Shown: one piece after another, positions 36,550 to 44,719 of the stretch
Layout of the letters: every line of letters starts with the position of its first letter
Position numbering within the stretch: position 1 is the stretch's first letter
Assembly (NCBI GenBank): GCA_002713145.1
Contig: PAVS01000007.1
Span: forward strand, 124,001-188,000
Length of the DNA: 64,000 bases
Origin: Halobacteriovoraceae bacterium
GTDB lineage: Bacteria; Bdellovibrionota; Bacteriovoracia; Bacteriovoracales; Bacteriovoracaceae
Reading direction: 5' to 3'
Notes under the pieces: model-generated
The model's input: only the letters and a program-made list of their open reading frames with translations
What the model was told of the DNA's origin: nothing
Databases searched by the model: none
Translations under genes and position numbers: made by a program

Positions 36550-37893
36550 TTGGAAAGTAAACAAACTTCAAAAAGTGATATTAAAGAGATATTACAATCA
36601 AAACATTCTTACCAAACAGAGTTTCGTGACGCTGTTCTAGAAGTCATGGATGATGTCATCAACTACTATGATGGTGATTCTTCAGAAAATATTCTTAGCT
36701 TCTTTAATAGGCTAATTGAGCCCGACCGTACTATCAAGTTTAAGATAGAATGGTTTGATGATCAAAATATTCTACAGGTCAACAGAGGGTTTCGGGTGCA
36801 GTTTAATAATAGCATTGGGCCCTACAAAGGTGGGATTCGGTTTCATCCTACTGTAAATGAAAGTATATTGAAGTTTTTAGCTTTTGAACAAATCTTTAAA
36901 AATGCACTCACTGGTTTTCCCATGGGGGGAGCTAAAGGAGGGTCAGACTTTAATCCTAAGGGGAAGTCTGAACATGAGATTAGAAGATTCTGCCAAGCCT
37001 TTATGATGGAACTTTATAAATATATTGGCTCGAATAAAGATATACCTGCTGGAGATATAGGTGTCGGAACAAGAGAAATTGGTTACCTCTATGGAACTTA
37101 TCTACGGCTCACGGATAATTTCTCAGGTGTTTTAACAGGTAAGCACCCTAATTTTGGCGGAAGCTGTGGCAGAGAAGAGGCGACGGGTTATGGTTGTGTT
37201 TTCTTTCTCAAAAATGCTCTCAACGAACACCAGATTGATTTAACTGATAAAAGGGTTCTCGTTTCTGGAGCCGGCAATGTCGCACTCTACACGGTAGAAA
37301 AGCTTTTAGAAGAAAACGCCAAAGTTCTTACGGTTTCAGATTCTAAGGGGACATTATATTTTGAAAACGGTATTACCTCAAAAGAATTGGATGATTTGAA
37401 AGAGTTAAAATTTACCCACAAGCAACCTCTTAAAGAATGGAAAGGTAAAAATGGGGAATATAGAGAGGATGAAAAACCTTGGAGTATTAATGCTGATATA
37501 GCTATGCCTTGTGCGACTCAAAACGAGATGGACGCCAATGACGTAAAGACTTTAATTAGAAATGGAGTAGAGGCAATTTGCGAAGGGGCTAATATGCCAG
37601 TCACCGGTGAAGGGGTCGAAATACTCAAAGGAAACAAAATTCTTTATCTCCCAGGTAAAGCTGCAAATGCGGGAGGAGTTGCTGTTTCTAATCTAGAACT
37701 CAGTCAAAATGCAGTAAGACAAAGCTCGACTAAAAGTGAAATTGAGAATCATCTCTCAAAAGTTATGGAACGCATTTACAGAAACTGCATTGATAATATT
37801 GAGAAGGAAGGTGGCCAATATAATTATAAAGCAGGGGCTAACCTCTACGCATTTAAGAAAGTCTATAAAAGTATGAAAGACTTAGTTGGCTAG
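36550..37893 (+). CDS. gdhA: NADP-type glutamate dehydrogenase
   Basis: The start is TTG with AGAGG 6 nt upstream. The 447-residue protein matches hexameric GdhA along its length: RGFRVQFNNSIGPYKGGIRF, FPMGGAKGGSDFNPKGKS with the catalytic lysine, PAGDIGVGTREIGYL, and a VSGAGNVA dinucleotide-binding loop. It converts 2-oxoglutarate and ammonia to glutamate using NADPH. It is a different subtype from 6674-8086, so the cell has separate assimilatory and catabolic enzymes. Its end overlaps the convergent regulator gene by 4 nt. Confidence 0.93.
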   Translation: MESKQTSKSDIKEILQSKHSYQTEFRDAVLEVMDDVINYYDGDSSENILSFFNRLIEPDRTIKFKIEWFDDQNILQVNRGFRVQFNNSIGPYKGGIRFHPTVNESILKFLAFEQIFKNALTGFPMGGAKGGSDFNPKGKSEHEIRRFCQAFMMELYKYIGSNKDIPAGDIGVGTREIGYLYGTYLRLTDNFSGVLTGKHPNFGGSCGREEATGYGCVFFLKNALNEHQIDLTDKRVLVSGAGNVALYTVEKLLEENAKVLTVSDSKGTLYFENGITSKELDDLKELKFTHKQPLKEWKGKNGEYREDEKPWSINADIAMPCATQNEMDANDVKTLIRNGVEAICEGANMPVTGEGVEILKGNKILYLPGKAANAGGVAVSNLELSQNAVRQSSTKSEIENHLSKVMERIYRNCIDNIEKEGGQYNYKAGANLYAFKKVYKSMKDLVG

Positions 37894-38588
37894 TTCTCTG
37901 AAGGTTTGAACTTATAGCCTGCACCATGCACTGATTCAATGATATGTGCCACTGGTCCAAGCTTCTTTCTAAGTTTACTGACGTGAGTATCAACTGAGCG
38001 TGAATAAACATGAATATCTTCACCCCAAATGTCATTTAACATAGAGTCTCTGTCGATAACGTCCCCAGGTCTATTTGCAAAATAAGTAAGCAGTTTGAAC
38101 TCAAGGGCAGTCAGATCGATGGGCTTAAGTTCACCATCAGTTAAAACCTTAACTTGCTGACTCGCTTTATTAATTTCAAGCTCTTTCCATCTCATTTTGT
38201 CCGCGGACTTTTTGAGGACTTCGATTTTTTTAAGTTTAGCTTCAACTCTGGCTTTTAGCTCAAGTGGATTGAACGGCTTAGTAATATAATCATCAGCACC
38301 AGCGGAGAAACCTAAGACTTTTTCTGATAAATTATCGTGACTCGTCAGAAAAAAGATAGATAAATCAGGCTTTTGCGACTGAATTTGTGAACAAAACTCA
38401 AGCCCATTTCCATCAGGAAGTTCAATATCGAGAAGAACTAAATCATATTGATTTTTCAATATCTTAGCTTCGGCTGCATTGACCGTATCCGCCCAATCAA
38501 CATCGGTAAGAGGCCCGGAGAGAGCCTGAGTCACCATTCGGTGAATTTCTTTACTATCTTCAACTAATAAAATCGTATGTGTACTCAT
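37890..38588 (-). CDS. OmpR/PhoB-family response regulator, copy A
   Basis: The 232-residue protein has a receiver domain with Asp54 (VLLDIELPDG) and a KP switch (YITKPFNPLE). A winged-helix DNA-binding domain follows (about residues 130-230). That domain is almost identical to the one in 45706-46395 (for example IDLTALEFKLLTYFANRP and SRSVDTHVSKLRKKL), so both probably bind the same sites. It is divergent from the Hpt and hybrid kinase genes, forming a phosphorelay locus. Confidence 0.92.
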   Translation of the reverse strand: MSTHTILLVEDSKEIHRMVTQALSGPLTDVDWADTVNAAEAKILKNQYDLVLLDIELPDGNGLEFCSQIQSQKPDLSIFFLTSHDNLSEKVLGFSAGADDYITKPFNPLELKARVEAKLKKIEVLKKSADKMRWKELEINKASQQVKVLTDGELKPIDLTALEFKLLTYFANRPGDVIDRDSMLNDIWGEDIHVYSRSVDTHVSKLRKKLGPVAHIIESVHGAGYKFKPSEN

Positions 38589-38718
38589 AATCCAACTTTT
38601 GGTTAAGTAAATTTAACAATACTAACAAAACATTAATGCAAATGTTTGCCAGTTATGGCATATATATACAACAGTTTGATATGCTTGTCATAAATAATCT
38701 TATATTGCGGGGAGCCGA

Positions 38719-39036
38719 ATGATTAACGAAATTTTAGCTAATATACCGAACGAGAAAACGTTAGATGGTCTACAAGAATTTGTAGGTGAGTTCTACAGCG
38801 ATAGAAATGACGAGTTAAGTCAGATGCGTGAAATGCTAAAAGAAAAAAATTATGAGGAACTCAGGGCAATGGCGCATAAATGGAAAGGCTTTAGCGTTCC
38901 TTATGGTTTCAATGGGTTAGAGACTCTCAGTAGACAATTAGAAAAAGATTGTGAGAGTATGGATTATGGGGCTGCAAGTGAGCGAATTGAGCAAATCTCC
39001 GATTATCTCAATGCGAAAGGCCAAACCCTCCACTAA
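38719..39036 (+). CDS. histidine phosphotransfer (Hpt) protein
   Basis: The 105-residue, all-helical protein has the Hpt motif AHKWKGFSVPYG, with phospho-accepting His53. It has a strong GGGGAG site. It lies between a divergent OmpR-type regulator and a hybrid kinase 65 nt downstream, so it probably carries phosphate from the kinase receiver to the regulator or other targets. Confidence 0.87.
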   Translation: MINEILANIPNEKTLDGLQEFVGEFYSDRNDELSQMREMLKEKNYEELRAMAHKWKGFSVPYGFNGLETLSRQLEKDCESMDYGAASERIEQISDYLNAKGQTLH

Positions 39037-39101
39037 ATCCAATTTTCATCTCTTGGAGGGCATTGCAAGCTCAATAGATATAGAAACTGGAGCTTTTTAG
39101 C

Positions 39102-40958
39102 ATGGATCAAGCTAATAGACTTATTCAAAACACCAAAAAGAAATTTCTTATCTTGTCTGTATTAGGTATCTCCCTAATCTCTTTTTTCTCAATAATAGCC
39201 CTAAGTTGGTATAATGATACGATCTCACATCAACAAGCAATGCAGAAATCCAGCGCATTGCTGAGCCATCAAATATCTCTCGTAAGTAAGATTTCTTCCT
39301 TAAGTGAACGTTTTGATGATCTCAACACTGGAGTTGAGCATGAACAACTCCAAGCTGAATTTCGTGAGCTCATTATACAATTAGAGGGAGAGCAAAGGAG
39401 ATTTAAGGACTGGCAAAATGAAGTCGATGATTTGAAGTATAAAGTTCTAGGAAAAGTTATCGATGAGAAAGGGACAACGAAAGAACTAGATCTCTTTATC
39501 CGCAAAGCCAAAGAACTACTTAACGACAATTCATACTCTTATATTGATATAAAGAAAAAAATCATATCCCTTACAGCTAATTATAGAAATAATCTTAACG
39601 CCGACTTTTCTAAGGCGATAGAGCAAATTGCTCAAGAGCAAACTGAATCTTCTAGTAAACAGAACAATATGGCTTTTCTTTTAGTAGGGATATGTGTTCT
39701 CCAATTTTTCCTCGTTTGGTTTCTTGTGTTTAGACCGCTCTATACTACAATTATTGAACAACATAATAGGATCGTGGATTCTATTCACAGAGTAGAAAAA
39801 GCAAACCAGTCTAAGACTGAATTTTTGGCCAATATTAGTCATGAGATTAGAACACCTATGACTGCGATTCTAGGCTATGCAGATTTATTACGAAATCAAA
39901 GCATTCCTGATAAAGATAAAGTAGGTGCCGTCAAAATTATCAATCACAATGCCGATCACCTTTTAGGAATTATCGATGAAATATTAGACATCTCTAAGAT
40001 CGAAGCTGGTAAATTGGACTACGTCTATGAAGATATTGAGCTCAGCCGACTTCTCAATGAGGTCTTTTCTTTAATGAATGTAAGGGCCCAAGAGAAAGGG
40101 ATCGATTTAATTTTAAGAAGTGATGGCAAGATACCAGTTGGGATCAATATTGATAAAAAAAGAACAAAGCAGATACTCTTTAATATTATCGGTAATGCTA
40201 TCAAATTCACTGATAAAGGATTTGTGGAAGTACAAACTTCCTATGATAAAAGCACAGAGTTGCTCACTTTTTTAGTTAAAGATACGGGTAAAGGTATAAA
40301 ACAAGAAGAGGTGGATAAACTCTTTAAGCCGTTTGAACAGGCTGATAACTCACTTCAAAGAGAATATGGTGGAACAGGCTTAGGCCTCGTTTTATCTAGA
40401 AAACTTGCTCAAGGTATGGGGGGAGATGTAAATATTATCCATTCTCAAGAAAATATAGGAACCACCTTGGAGATCACATTAAAAGTAGGAGAGTTGAGTG
40501 AAGAGCAATTGGTTAGCTCTCTTTCAACTCATATTGAAGAAGAAGTTGATGTGAAACATTCTCTTAATGATCTAGCGAATACATGTATTCTCGTGGTGGA
40601 TGATGCAAAAGAAAATGCAAGACTTTTTGAAACTTATCTAAAGCAAGCAGGTGCACAAGTTCAAGTGGCCAATAATGGGCAGAATGCCATCGACATAGCC
40701 TCTGAGAATTTTTTTGATTTGATATTGCTCGATTTACAAATGCCGGGTAAAGATGGCTTTGAAGTTATAAAAGAGCTTAGAGACAAGGCGTTCACTAAAC
40801 CTATCGTTGCGCTGACAGCACATGCTATGCAAGAAGAGCGGGATAAAACCAAAAAAGCGGGCTTTGATGAACATCTAACCAAACCAGTCACTCCCAGTGA
40901 CCTAGTAAAGTCTGTAGCCAAATTGATAAAAAACCGATCTAAATCAGTATCAGCTTAA
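39102..40958 (+). CDS. hybrid sensor histidine kinase with receiver
   Basis: The 618-residue protein has a membrane helix (about 14-36), a helical periplasmic region (37-187) and a second membrane helix (188-212). A HisKA domain follows with His247 (NISHEIRTP), an HATPase domain (NIIGNAIKFT, DTGKGI, YGGTGLGL) and a C-terminal receiver with Asp544 (LLDLQMPGKDG). Helical periplasmic sensors of this size often bind small ligands or sense the envelope. With the Hpt gene upstream it makes a full phosphorelay. Confidence 0.9.
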   Translation: MDQANRLIQNTKKKFLILSVLGISLISFFSIIALSWYNDTISHQQAMQKSSALLSHQISLVSKISSLSERFDDLNTGVEHEQLQAEFRELIIQLEGEQRRFKDWQNEVDDLKYKVLGKVIDEKGTTKELDLFIRKAKELLNDNSYSYIDIKKKIISLTANYRNNLNADFSKAIEQIAQEQTESSSKQNNMAFLLVGICVLQFFLVWFLVFRPLYTTIIEQHNRIVDSIHRVEKANQSKTEFLANISHEIRTPMTAILGYADLLRNQSIPDKDKVGAVKIINHNADHLLGIIDEILDISKIEAGKLDYVYEDIELSRLLNEVFSLMNVRAQEKGIDLILRSDGKIPVGINIDKKRTKQILFNIIGNAIKFTDKGFVEVQTSYDKSTELLTFLVKDTGKGIKQEEVDKLFKPFEQADNSLQREYGGTGLGLVLSRKLAQGMGGDVNIIHSQENIGTTLEITLKVGELSEEQLVSSLSTHIEEEVDVKHSLNDLANTCILVVDDAKENARLFETYLKQAGAQVQVANNGQNAIDIASENFFDLILLDLQMPGKDGFEVIKELRDKAFTKPIVALTAHAMQEERDKTKKAGFDEHLTKPVTPSDLVKSVAKLIKNRSKSVSA

Positions 40959-40970
40959 ATATGTAATATC

Positions 40971-40989
40971 TTACACAATCTTTAAATAA
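40971..40989 (+). promoter_or_regulatory. TTACACAA element before DUF883 copy A
   Basis: TTACACAATCTTTAAATAA begins 86 nt before the ATG. Of its 19 bases, 17 match the segment at 46621-46639 before the paralogous gene, which argues for a conserved promoter or activator site. Confidence 0.55.
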
Positions 40990-41056
40990 TCCCAGTGAGA
41001 ATTTGAGACATTTCTTTGGCAATATCTATACATAGAGTTATACAAAGGAGACATCA

Positions 41057-41293
41057 ATGCGAAGTCATTCAAACGAACAATTAGAAGCATCAAAAGACTT
41101 AACTATTAATGAGAGAAATATTGAAGATCTTGTGAATACAGTATCTCAATTCTCTGATCAGGCTATAGAAAACTCCAGAGTGGCAGTGGATAAATCGGTG
41201 GAGTTAGTAAAAGAGTATCCCGTACATGCTGCCATTGGGGCTGGTGTTTTAGGCTTTATGGTGGGAATGATTTCTAAAAAAATTCTGAGGTAA
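41057..41293 (+). CDS. DUF883/ElaB-YqjD-like membrane-anchored protein, copy A
   Basis: The 78-residue protein has an N-terminal amphipathic helical part and a C-terminal membrane anchor (HAAIGAGVLGFMVGMI) preceded by the family's EYPVHA turn and ended by basic residues. ElaB/YqjD proteins anchor ribosomes or stabilise membranes in stationary phase in E. coli. It is followed 4 nt later by a holin-like membrane gene, as in the yqjD-yqjE pair. A paralogue is at 46713-46955. Confidence 0.8.
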   Translation: MRSHSNEQLEASKDLTINERNIEDLVNTVSQFSDQAIENSRVAVDKSVELVKEYPVHAAIGAGVLGFMVGMISKKILR

Positions 41294-41297
41294 TAAT

Positions 41298-41738
41298 ATG
41301 AACAGTGCAGTTAAGTTATTATTACTAGACTTTGCAAAAAGCGTTTTTATAGATGAAGAAAAAGAATCTATCAAAGATGCTCTCGCGATGAGAATTATGC
41401 AAGATTCAAAAACTTTAGTTATTATGTTTTTGCTCATAAATACAGCATTTGTAATGACCATTTTTGCTTTTGCATGCTTAGGTTATTATCTCATTGAGAT
41501 GAATAATATTCCTATGCCTGATAGTATCTTTTACTTAGGGATAGGGCTGGTTAGTATTGCTCTCTTATTATTTATCGGGTCTTTTTTATTTTTATCGAAA
41601 CGTTTCAAAATGTATCGGCAAATGAAGAATATTAAAGACAATGTTGAGAAGGGAAAATCTTTTTTAGATCCAATTAAGGATCAATTAAGGCTTGAACATC
41701 AGCAAATGAAACAAGACTTTATGGTCTTCCCTCAATAG
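41298..41738 (+). CDS. YqjE-like membrane protein
   Basis: The 146-residue protein has an amphipathic start, two membrane helices (about 35-60 and 70-97) and a basic helical tail. It follows the DUF883 gene by 4 nt, the same arrangement as yqjD-yqjE in enterobacteria. It resembles 27919-28323 in layout. Function unknown, probably envelope stress. Confidence 0.6.
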   Translation: MNSAVKLLLLDFAKSVFIDEEKESIKDALAMRIMQDSKTLVIMFLLINTAFVMTIFAFACLGYYLIEMNNIPMPDSIFYLGIGLVSIALLLFIGSFLFLSKRFKMYRQMKNIKDNVEKGKSFLDPIKDQLRLEHQQMKQDFMVFPQ

Positions 41739-41761
41739 TCATATATTTAAAATGGTAAATA

Positions 41762-41769
41762 TTACACAT
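41762..41769 (+). promoter_or_regulatory. TTACACAT element before DUF1328 gene
   Basis: TTACACAT lies 81 nt before the ATG at 41843. A -10-like TATACT occurs about 50 nt further on, so the element would sit at a typical activator position. Confidence 0.4.
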
Positions 41770-41842
41770 TTTTTATACACTGATTTCAAGCCTTCAATAG
41801 GGCATGTGGGTATACTTTATGAAGATAAATAAAGGAGGAAGT

Positions 41843-42025
41843 ATGCTTTATTGGGCTGTAATCTTTTTTATTGTAGCACTTATCGCCGGCGTTTTTGGTT
41901 TCGGTGGAGTGGCTGCTGCTAGTGCAGGTATTGCACAGATTTTATTTTACATCTTTTTAGTGGGATTTGTTGTATCAATTGTCTTACACTTTGCGAGATC
42001 TATTGATAACAAGTCCGGGGTATAA
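41843..42025 (+). CDS. DUF1328 small membrane protein, second copy
   Basis: The ATG at 41843 follows a very strong AAAGGAGG site; an in-frame start 39 nt upstream is unlikely. The 60-residue peptide ([20 protein letters not shown], then [18 protein letters not shown]) is a clear DUF1328 protein with two membrane helices. A terminator follows. Confidence 0.88.
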   Translation: MLYWAVIFFIVALIAGVFGFGGVAAASAGIAQILFYIFLVGFVVSIVLHFARSIDNKSGV

Positions 42026-42052
42026 TATCACCCCTAAAATTTATCAGTAAGT

Positions 42053-42081
42053 AGCCCCATCTTAATGGGGCTTCTTTTTTT
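42053..42081 (+). terminator. Rho-independent terminator after DUF1328 gene
   Basis: AGCCCCAT (42053-42060) pairs with ATGGGGCT (42065-42072) across CTTA, followed by a T-rich run to 42081. Confidence 0.9.
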
Positions 42082-42094
42082 AAGCTAGGGACAT

Positions 42095-42937
42095 ATGAAA
42101 GAAGAAATCTTTTTACTTGCATCCAAAGAAAAACAAGACGAGTTTTCAAACTTTATCCAAGATCTTAAAGCTCACTATCAAGTTAAATCATTTGCAGAGA
42201 TTCAAAGAAATAAGAGTACAGTCATCGTTTTAGGCGGGGATGGAACTCTAAACTACTTAGCAAATCTTGTGGGAGATGACCTTGAGGGCATCTTCGTCAT
42301 CTATTTTCCTGCAGGAACAGCAAACGATTTTGCTAAGTCGATTAAGATTTTGGAAGGTGAACCTTCACTTGATAAAGTCAAAAATATACAAGAGCATTCA
42401 CCTTGGATTGATATTCCTCTGATGAAATGTAATGATAAGTTTTTTATAAATGTAGCGACAGGGGGCATCCCTGCTGAGGTCACTAATAGCGGAACGGATA
42501 TTGTAAAAAAAGCAGTCGGTAAAGTTGAGTACTATATCAGCGCTATAAAAGAACTTATCGCTCCAGAGACTATTGATCTCGAGTTTACAGCGAAGGAATT
42601 TTCTAAGAAAATAGCAACTTATGGTTTTTTAATCTCTCAAGGGTGCTATGCTGGGGGAGGAGTTAAAGTAACCAGTAATTTTACCAGCAATTTTAAAAAA
42701 ACTTTTAATCTCGTGACTATGGAAGCAGATAAATTAACTGAATGTTTGGGGGCATTAATGGACTTACAAAAGAAAGAAATACTCCAAACCAACGACTGTG
42801 TGATAAGCAAAAACTTGGAAAACTTAATGATAGAGTCGAAGAGATCTATACCCCTTAAATTAGATGGGGAAGAGTATGAAGCAAAAAAGCTAGAATTCTC
42901 TAAGAGTAAGAATAAGCTTAATTTTTATATCTATTAA
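42095..42937 (+). CDS. diacylglycerol kinase-like lipid kinase (YegS/DAGK family)
   Basis: The 280-residue protein shows the DAGK nucleotide motif GGDGTLNYL (about residues 48-56) and the following PAGTANDFAKSI. It has a beta-rich C-terminal domain (substrate part) with GGGVKVTSNF. It should phosphorylate a lipid such as diacylglycerol using ATP. It is shorter at the N-terminus than many relatives but keeps the core motifs. It is probably co-transcribed with the proline-rich gene 21 nt downstream. Confidence 0.85.
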   Translation: MKEEIFLLASKEKQDEFSNFIQDLKAHYQVKSFAEIQRNKSTVIVLGGDGTLNYLANLVGDDLEGIFVIYFPAGTANDFAKSIKILEGEPSLDKVKNIQEHSPWIDIPLMKCNDKFFINVATGGIPAEVTNSGTDIVKKAVGKVEYYISAIKELIAPETIDLEFTAKEFSKKIATYGFLISQGCYAGGGVKVTSNFTSNFKKTFNLVTMEADKLTECLGALMDLQKKEILQTNDCVISKNLENLMIESKRSIPLKLDGEEYEAKKLEFSKSKNKLNFYIY

Positions 42938-42958
42938 GCCAATAAAAAGGAGCAAAAA

Positions 42959-43168
42959 ATGTCAACGAATGATCCTAAAATAACACCTAATACGCCTGAT
43001 CAACCTGATCGTGAGCCAACCCCTGAAAAGCCTGCAAAACCTATTAAAGAGCCTAGTAAACCAAGTGAAGATCCTGACAGACAACCTATGGAAGTTCCAC
43101 CTGGACAACCCACTGAAATACCAAATGAAAGGCCAGGTAAGCCAGCAAAGTCTCCCACTAAAATGTAA
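42959..43168 (+). CDS. proline-rich disordered protein
   Basis: The 69-residue protein is about one quarter proline with many Glu, Asp and Lys residues (repeats of the type PDQPDREP, PGQPTEIP, PGKPAK) and has no signal peptide. It has an excellent ribosome-binding site (AAAAGGAG). It is almost certainly disordered. Role unknown; such proteins can act as hydration or desiccation protectants, which would fit the context. Confidence 0.6.
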   Translation: MSTNDPKITPNTPDQPDREPTPEKPAKPIKEPSKPSEDPDRQPMEVPPGQPTEIPNERPGKPAKSPTKM

Positions 43169-43169
43169 A

Positions 43170-43300
43170 TGGAGGGAAGCCAGGGAATAGTCTCTGGCTT
43201 AAGTCTTGGCAGGGGGCTGTTGGGTAGGAATTTATGAATTGGCTTCAATCTCTCGTTGCTGCGGAAATCAGGACTTGCAAACTCCTGGTTTCTCACATGC
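43170..43300. ncRNA. GC-rich structured intergenic element, candidate RNA
   Basis: This stretch is about half GC, clearly above its surroundings. It holds two stems. AAGCCAG/CTGGCTT is at 43177-43183 and 43194-43200. A 10-bp stem (one G-U pair) is formed by 43264-43273 with 43283-43292 around a nine-base loop. There are no T-runs. ORFs exist on both strands but lack ribosome-binding sites. It could be a structured RNA, a long 3' end of the proline-rich gene, or a relic of an inserted element. Strand cannot be decided. Confidence 0.35.
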
Positions 43301-43311
43301 ACTCTCGGCCA

Positions 43312-43713
43312 CTAAGATAGATAAAAACTTTCAAGATCTCTCTTGTCTGAATATCTACTCTGTATATGTTTTAACACTTGCAGTGTTTTTTCATTTATTT
43401 GTGATAATTCGTCATATAGATCCATTCTGAACTGTTCATTATTGTTTTGAATGGAAGGCGAAGCATTTTTAAGTGCAAGAGTTCCTCGTTCGATAAGTTC
43501 TAAATGACCATAGAGATAAGCGGTAACTTTTCGTATTTTATCTCTCTGTATTTGAGGACAATAAATATTTGCTTGAACTTCAATTTCTAGAAGATTTGCT
43601 TCTGTATTGTTATAAAGGTTAAGGAAATTATTTATATTTAAATCAGCTAGTAATTGCTTATGTATCCGGTCCCAGTTAATAATTTTTTGATCCGTCAATC
43701 TATGTGAATCCAT
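43312..43713 (-). CDS. helical cytoplasmic protein of unknown function, paralogue B
   Basis: The 133-residue all-helical protein has no signal peptide. It is distantly similar to 33620-34009 (IEVQ segment, central Y-Y helix, late LYDE stretch). One cysteine is present (IYCPQ). It is divergent from the ferritin-like gene at 43953, sharing its upstream region, which carries TTACAC-type elements. Function unknown. Confidence 0.6.
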   Translation of the reverse strand: MDSHRLTDQKIINWDRIHKQLLADLNINNFLNLYNNTEANLLEIEVQANIYCPQIQRDKIRKVTAYLYGHLELIERGTLALKNASPSIQNNNEQFRMDLYDELSQINEKTLQVLKHIQSRYSDKRDLESFYLS

Positions 43714-43842
43714 AAAGACTCCTCTTTGAGTTTGGATTTTATTACTTGTTAAAATTGTAAGCTTAAAAAACGATGATGGGGTTTCTTAATGTTTTAAAGG
43801 ATGTGCAGAAATTATAACAGTTAAGAAAAAGTATAACTTAAG

Positions 43843-43869
43843 TGTAAAATTGTTTACATCTATACACAA
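43843..43869 (+). promoter_or_regulatory. palindrome and ATACACAA element before ferritin-like copy B
   Basis: TGTAAAATTGTTTACA at 43843-43858 is a perfect palindrome apart from its four-base centre (TGTAAA, ATTG, TTTACA). ATACACAA follows at 43862-43869, 91 nt before the ATG at 43953. Confidence 0.4.
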
Positions 43870-43952
43870 ATATTAATGTGATGCTTAAGGTAATTTTTTT
43901 CTATACGTACGATGATTGAGAAGAGAGACACTCTCGTTTTTAAGGGGGAGAA

Positions 43953-44432
43953 ATGCTTATGTTTGCTAGGACTTCTTATCATTACGGAGTTCTTTTTAAT
44001 GAAGAGCCCCATAATCTTGATATCGATGAGCTCATAAGGGGCGAGATGGCAGCTATTGATGCTTATAGACAAGTTGAGCAAGATGTTTTTGATGAGGAAG
44101 AATTTAAATACTTAAAGAAAATAGAATCTGACCATATCAAAGCCTTGAATTATTGGAAAGATGAAGCTCGAAAACACGGAAATATACCAGAGAAAAGAAA
44201 AAGACTTTGGGGGGCATTCGTGCAAGGGGTCTTGATACTTACTCAACTCGTAGGGGTGAGGGCAGAGCTTAAAACCTTATTCCGGGGTGAGCTGTTGGGG
44301 TTAAAGAACTATAAGAAAATGCTCAAAAGCAGGATGCTGAGTAAAGAACAAAAAAATAAAATCAAAAAAGTCTTTTTACCTCAACAACAAAATCACATCA
44401 GATTCTTTAAACAAAAATACAGTTTTTTCTAA
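43953..44432 (+). CDS. DUF2383 ferritin-like four-helix protein, copy B
   Basis: The 159-residue protein is a paralogue of 36070-36540. Helix 1 Glu (RGEMAAIDAY), helix 2 ExxH (IESDHIKALNYW) and helix 3 Glu (RGELLGLKNYKK) are kept. In helix 4 the usual ExxH is QQNH, so one carboxylate ligand is replaced by Gln. That could weaken or change metal binding. It has a strong GGGGAG site. A small helical gene follows 14 nt later. Confidence 0.78.
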   Translation: MLMFARTSYHYGVLFNEEPHNLDIDELIRGEMAAIDAYRQVEQDVFDEEEFKYLKKIESDHIKALNYWKDEARKHGNIPEKRKRLWGAFVQGVLILTQLVGVRAELKTLFRGELLGLKNYKKMLKSRMLSKEQKNKIKKVFLPQQQNHIRFFKQKYSFF

Positions 44433-44446
44433 CAAAAGGGAATGTT

Positions 44447-44719
44447 ATGAATATAGAAATGTTAATGAACTCACCAGAAGATTTTTATGATACCCCAGGG
44501 GATGTCCTACGCGATGATCAACTCTCTGAAAAGGAAAAACAACAAATTTTAAAGAGTTGGAAGAATCAAAGCGAACATTTAAGTGAAAGTGAATCTGAAG
44601 GATTGCCTTCAAGAAATAAGACCACTCGTTTGGAAGACATAAATAAAGCGTTAATGAAGCTTGCAGAACATTTCACCATCACAGATCATGAAGCATTTTA
44701 TTGGAAACCACAAGGGTAA
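44447..44719 (+). CDS. small conserved helical protein of unknown function
   Basis: The 90-residue protein has the pattern SPEDFYDTPGDVLRDDQLS, then EKQQILKSWKNQ. This pattern is common in short proteobacterial hypothetical proteins whose N-terminus reads like 'P..VL.D..LS..EK..IL..W'. It is soluble with an acidic Ser-rich middle. It probably forms an operon with the DUF2383 gene upstream. The molecular role is not known. Confidence 0.6.
   Translation: MNIEMLMNSPEDFYDTPGDVLRDDQLSEKEKQQILKSWKNQSEHLSESESEGLPSRNKTTRLEDINKALMKLAEHFTITDHEAFYWKPQG

Noticed and set aside
43000..43430. Overlapping ORFs on both strands across the proline-rich gene and the GC-rich island
   Set aside because: They lack ribosome-binding sites, and their residues mirror the proline-rich gene or the structured element; treated as chance frames.
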